Part shown: positions 8,021 through 11,584 of the stretch, piece by piece
Numbering within the stretch: the stretch's first letter is position 1
Layout of the letters: each line of letters opens with the position of its first letter
Assembly (NCBI RefSeq): GCF_000188695.1
Contig: NW_004754897.1
Span: 603,159 to 614,742 of the forward strand
Length of the DNA stretch: 11,584 nucleotides
DNA from: Salpingoeca rosetta
Taxonomy: Eukaryota > Opisthokonta > Choanoflagellata > Craspedida > Salpingoecidae
Direction: 5' to 3'
Made by a program: the position numbers and the translations under genes
The notes under the pieces: generated by a model
What the model saw: only the letters and a program-made list of their open reading frames with translations
Told to the model about the DNA's origin: nothing
Databases searched by the model: none

Positions 8021-8099
<79 letters not shown>

Positions 8100-8666
8100 G
8101 AGGTGAGCAAGCACACGCCCAAGCCGAAACGGAAACCGCAGCGCCGCCGCCGGCACAGCTCTCGCTGTCGGTTGCACCCGGCGCCACAGATGACGACGAT
8201 GGCAATACGGGTGGTGCTGCTGACAGTCACTCCAACAACACTGGAGCAATGCATCAGCAGCAGCAGGGTGGCGCAGATGCCACGGCGACATCTCCTTCTG
8301 CTGCAGCACCGCCGTCCGCTGTGAGCAGCAACACCACAAGCAGTGGGGCATCTGCAGACAGCGTGCATGCGCCGTTCTACTGGTTCTGGCAGCACTCCTC
8401 TGGAGCCTGGTCGCCATTCTCCAAGTTTGACTCGGACGCGCTCGAGGCTGCACTGCAGGCGCACAAGGACAAGGTGAAGGACGACGAAACGAACAATGGC
8501 GGCGCCCGTGGCCGTGACAGCGACATCGGTGGTGATGATGTGGTCGTTGTCACCGACAGCGGACGATTCACCGTGGATGTTCTGAAGCGCCAGCGGTCTC
8601 CACGCTACTGGGCTGGCCAGCCCAACCCCGTCGTCAGGTAGGGGCTGTGTGTATGTCTGCGTGTGC

Positions 8667-8713
<47 letters not shown>

Positions 8714-9596
8714 TGTGTGTGTGTGTGTTGGGTTTGGAGAGGAGGTTGTGGAAAGCGAGTCGTTGGTCATGCTTTCGTGGTGCATTCGATTGGTTGCACT
8801 GGTTTGGTTGTATATGTGAGCTGGTGCGTGCGACAGCGTGGAGCGTGGTAGACGTGATGGCAGCTTGTTCATCGCTCGCCTTAACGTTTTGAATCTGCTT
8901 TGCAGGAGCGCGTGGGTTGTTGGTCAGGGCCCGACGCTGCAGCCGCTGCCAGAGGAACACAGCGACATTGTCGAGGTGTGTGCCTGAGTGTGTCTGTGTG
9001 TGTGAGTGAGTGAGTGTGCGTGTGTGAGTGTGTGTGTGTGTGTGTGGTTAAGCCTGTATCGTAAATGTTGAGTTTGCAGGTTGACATTCATCGTCCTACC
9101 TACCTCTTCTTCACCAGCCACCACCCTCACCACAACCACCTCATCACCACCACCACCACCACCACCACGCCACCACCAACGCCATTAGATTGCGTATCAA
9201 GAGTCACGCAAGTCCGGGCAGTGGAAGAAGACCGTTGATCTTCCAAACCAAAACCGCGCTGTCCTCCATCACCAGGTGCTGCTGTCGTCGTAACGGCGGT
9301 TGCGTCCATCTGCTGTGTGTGTGTCTGTGTGTGTCTGTGTGTGTCTGTGTGTCTGTGTGTCTGTGTCTATGTGTGTGTGTGTGTGTGTGTCTGTGTGTGT
9401 GTGTGTGTGTGGCCACCAAACGATCACGCACCATTCTATCGACACAACACTGCAACCCTCATTCGTACACCCTGCCAATGCCCCTGTCCATACCTGCCCC
9501 GGTCCCTCCTCCCAGCACCTGTTTGTGTTCTACGAGTCGGCATCGTCTGAGCCGCGCCGTCTTGCCCGCGGCCTCGCTGATCACGTCGCACAGGGT

Positions 9597-9689
<93 letters not shown>

Positions 9690-9954
9690 AGATGTGAATG
9701 TTTGCTGCTGTCAGCTGACACTGACATGTGCTACCCACTTACACCCGAACACCACCACCATCATCATGACCACCATCATGACCACCATCATCACGGCAGG
9801 GTCAGCCCCGAGTGAAGCGTTTGATCACCTCGTCCTCGTCATTGCCGGCCCAACACCAGAGCGACCGAACCTCAGCAGTCTTGGCTTTCACGTCACGAAG
9901 GACAAGGTGGTGATTGTGTGCGTGTGTGTGTGCGTGTGTGCGTGTGTGTGTGTG

Positions 9955-10007
<53 letters not shown>

Positions 10008-11490
10008 GTGGGCGTGCATGGTTTTGCTTGCATATTGCGCCACATACGACGCGTCACACCACCACCACCACCACCACCACCACATCTCCAACGTCTGCAT
10101 CGCGTTCATCAGGTTGGCGACGTGACGGACATCTGCGACGCCCTCCGCTCCATCGGGTCCGAGCTCATCGCCACCCACTTCGTCCGTGAGTCAAAGGCCA
10201 TGCGATTGTCATTGTGGAGATGGCGACAGTGGCGGTGGCGGTGCATTGTGACTGAGTGGGGGTTGAGTGCTGGTGCGGTGCTGGTGCAAGCAATGTGAAC
10301 TCTTCCCTGCTTGACCGAATGCTTACAATTCATCCCCTTCATCGTTTCCATCATCATCAAACACCGCCACTCATCATGGCCGTATGCGCACGCCAGTTAC
10401 CGGCTCGTCCAAGAGTACGGGTCGGGTTGAGTTTCTGCCAATCCACTGGGAGACGCCTGCGTCGCTGCTCGACAGGTGCGTACCAGCGAGGCGCGCGCGC
10501 ATGGTGACGTGTCTCTGTGTCTGTGTGTGTGTGTGTCTGTGTCTGTGTGTGTGTCTGTGTCTGTGTGTCTGTGTGTATGCGTCTGTGTCTGTGTGTCTGT
10601 GTGTGTGTGTGTGTGTGTGTCTGTGTGTGTTTGCATGCGCATGAAACGGTTGCATGATGACAACAGCTTGCGATCACACCACCACATCCACACACTGGAC
10701 CTCTATCATCACTCCCTCCTCCGACATCGCCCTTCCCAATCCATTCCCTCCACTGTTGTGCAGCGTGCGCGATGTTCAGCTCAACACAATCCGAAACCTG
10801 CGTGGTTTTGTCAACGAAATCCTCGCAGACACATACGCCTACCACAACCACGTAAAAACACACAACACACATATTCGCTTGCTGTGTGTGACTGTGTGTG
10901 AGAGAGAGAGAGTGTGTGTGTGTGTGTGTTCTCTGTTTTCTCAAAGCACACACACACACATCCTCCTGGCCAACAGTCCTCAACCACCTCTCTGTGCACC
11001 ACGTCACGGTTTCATCCATTCACCTCTTCACCATCATGGTGTCACGTGCCGGCAGAAATCGGCCATGGTCGCAGCCATCGCCGCAGCCATCAACACCACC
11101 ATCGCATCGTTCCAGCACCACAACCCCTCGTTCACGGGCTCCATATCCGTCATGGCGCACGGCTTTGGGGGCGTGCTCGTCCACGACCTTCTCACCCCAT
11201 TTGGCGATGCATGCGGCAGTGATCGTGATGTGGATGGTGGTGAAGGTGAAGGTGAAGGTGATGGTGCTGATGATGGTGATGGTGATGGTGATGGTGATGG
11301 TGGTGTCGACCCAGCAGTGGAGTTTCAGGCGTTTCTTGACGAGCACGGTATGGGATGGTATCTGCTCATGTGCTACTCATGTACCATTTGATCGGCATTC
11401 TCGCTTTTGCTGCATCTTGCTGTAATGACCCCACCCTCCCTGTCCCAACGCCCCATCGTAACACCTCACGTGCCCAAACACATCCCATTG

Positions 11491-11573
<83 letters not shown>

Positions 11574-11584
11574 CACTCACCCAC
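7834..11584 (+). CDS. WWE/DDHD-family intracellular phospholipase A1 homologue, multi-exon, 3' end outside window, lacking lipase Ser
   Basis: Ten exons with consistent phases: 7834-7857, 7991-8637, 8906-8975, 9189-9275, 9516-9594, 9800-9906, 10113-10185, 10397-10475, 10764-10851, 11056-11347 (then donor GTATGG). All introns are GT-AG. The product so far is about 515 residues: Gln26 run (19-44), disordered Ala/Thr/Ser region, WWE-like domain (about 134-250; FYWFWQHSSGAW and SPRYWAGQPNPVVR), then the PA-PLA1 core with HLVLVIAG (312-319), VGDVTDICDALRSI, GRVEFLPIHWE (about 373), LNTIRNLRGFVNEILADTYAY, and SVMAHGFGG (449-457). Relatives (DDHD1, DDHD2, SEC23IP) hydrolyse phosphatidic acid or act at ER-Golgi membranes. 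Here the GxSxG nucleophile position is Gly454 and the upstream HG motif reads AGPT, so activity is doubtful. An acidic Gly/Asp linker follows. SAM and DDHD domains are expected past the edge. Alternatives are a start at 7892 without intron 1, or termination at 11389-11391 if the last donor is unused. Confidence 0.82.
7858..7990 (+). other. Intron 1 of the phospholipase-like gene
   Basis: Strong donor GTGAGT after GAC and acceptor CGGCAG with an upstream pyrimidine tract, phase 0. Removing it joins MDFANLPD to LGSVSLVPVP and the Gln run. Unlike most introns here it has no dinucleotide repeat. If retained, translation could start at the ATG at 7892. Confidence 0.6.
8021..8098 (+). repeat. (CAACAG)13 hexanucleotide repeat coding Gln26
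   Basis: Thirteen perfect alternations of CAA and CAG inside exon 2. The strict alternation points to expansion of a hexamer rather than a trinucleotide. Pure CAG would be more slippage-prone. Confidence 0.95.
8650..8729 (+). repeat. (TG)n tract at the 5' side of intron 2
   Basis: TG units with a few GC and TA interruptions starting within about 15 nt of the donor at 8638. The rest of this intron (8638-8905) is G+T-rich and ends TTTGCAG. Confidence 0.92.
8976..9047 (+). repeat. (TG)n tract at the 5' side of intron 3
   Basis: The tract begins at the donor itself (GTGTGTG) after the Glu codon and contains GAG interruptions. Intron 3 spans 8976-9188, phase 0. Confidence 0.9.
9117..9180 (+). 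repeat. (CAC)n-rich tract near the acceptor of intron 3
   Basis: ACC/CAC trinucleotides just before the acceptor ATTAG. They are complementary in base type to the TG tract at the other end of the same intron. Confidence 0.9.
9313..9411 (+). repeat. (TG)n tract in intron 4
   Basis: TG units interrupted by TC. Intron 4 spans 9276-9515, phase 0, with a C+T+A-rich 3' half ending CCCAG. Confidence 0.92.
9602..9686 (+). repeat. Perfect (CA)42 tract in intron 5
   Basis: Starts 7 nt after the donor GTACAC. This is the one complete intron whose 5' half is CA rather than TG. CAT/CAC-rich sequence (about 9750-9796) follows before the acceptor. Intron 5 spans 9595-9799, phase 1. Confidence 0.95.
9917..10012 (+). 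repeat. (GT)n tract at the 5' side of intron 6
   Basis: GT units with occasional GC, starting about 10 nt after the donor. Intron 6 spans 9907-10112, phase 0. Confidence 0.93.
10055..10083 (+). repeat. (CAC)9 tract near the acceptor of intron 6
   Basis: Uninterrupted CAC units 30 nt before the acceptor CATCAG. Confidence 0.95.
10508..10631 (+). repeat. TG/TC-rich tract in intron 8
   Basis: TG runs punctuated by CTGT units. Intron 8 spans 10476-10763, phase 2; its 3' part is CAC- and CT-rich. Intron 7 (10186-10396) has no long repeat but is G-rich then C/A/T-rich. Confidence 0.9.
10880..10960 (+). other. TG/GA run and facing CA run in intron 9 (predicted intronic hairpin)
   Basis: A GT run (10912-10929) is followed after about 17 nt by a CA run (10947-10960). 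In the RNA the two can pair over about 13 bp. A GA run (10901-10911) precedes. Intron 9 spans 10852-11055, phase 0. Confidence 0.75.
11228..11306 (+). repeat. GGTGAT/GGTGAA hexamer repeat in exon 10
   Basis: Coding repeat giving an acidic Gly-Asp/Gly-Glu linker right after the degenerate lipase motif. A similar acidic Gly-rich insertion occurs at the C-terminus of the MGAT2-like protein. Confidence 0.9.
11492..11572 (+). repeat. Perfect (AC)40 tract at the right end
   Basis: Uninterrupted AC units in the incomplete last intron (from 11348), 12 nt before the window ends. No acceptor is seen before the edge. Confidence 0.95.

Noticed and set aside
7958..8872. 304-codon minus-strand ORF
   Set aside because: Contains a polyLeu stretch that is the antisense of the (CAACAG)13 array and a His/Thr run from the intron 2 repeat. 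The plus strand has the WWE-like domain with consistent splicing.

Overview
The window looks like nuclear DNA of a GC-rich, intron-bearing unicellular eukaryote. Three lines of sequence evidence support this: a Golgi N-glycan enzyme of the MGAT2 type, a WWE/DDHD-type intracellular phospholipase homologue split by at least nine GT-AG introns of about 130-290 nt, and very many (TG)n/(CA)n microsatellites and CAA/CAG tracts. The gene content, intron size and a secreted beta-propeller of this style make me favour a choanoflagellate or another holozoan protist. That placement is inference; no ribosomal or organellar marker is present. There are no bacterial-type operons, CRISPR arrays, tRNA or rRNA genes.

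Layout. 1-240: a CAA array and possibly the 3' tail of a gene entering from the left. 241-656: leader of gene 1, with hairpins and out-of-frame upstream ATGs. 657-2324 (+): gene 1, MGAT2-like beta-1,2-GlcNAc transferase, one exon, with a polyQ stem and an acidic Gly-rich C-terminal extension. 2325-3034: short intergenic stretch full of TG repeats between convergent genes. 3035-3802 (-): gene 2, class I SAM-dependent methyltransferase, whose start codon lies 3 nt from a perfect (CA)60 tract. 3803-5951: mostly noncoding or unresolved, with one low-complexity ORF at 5028-5372. 5952-7301 (+): gene 3, secreted seven-repeat beta-propeller, one exon. 7302-7833: its 3' UTR with an AATAAA, then the leader of gene 4. 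7834-end (+): gene 4, a WWE/DDHD family PA-PLA1 homologue. I rebuilt ten exons with matching splice phases; its SAM/DDHD C-terminal part should lie beyond the right edge.

The genes do not form a pathway. Gene 1 (Golgi N-glycan branching), gene 3 (secreted) and gene 4 (an early secretory-pathway lipid enzyme family) all relate loosely to the secretory system, but this is probably coincidental in a eukaryotic genome. The points most worth a second look are: gene 4 lacks the lipase nucleophile (Ser to Gly) and an upstream HG motif; microsatellite orientation appears to follow gene and intron orientation (CA before starts, TG after stops and after splice donors, AC-rich before acceptors); the propeller looks built by two-blade duplication; and the MGAT2 homologue appears to have Asn where the vertebrate enzyme has a metal-binding His.
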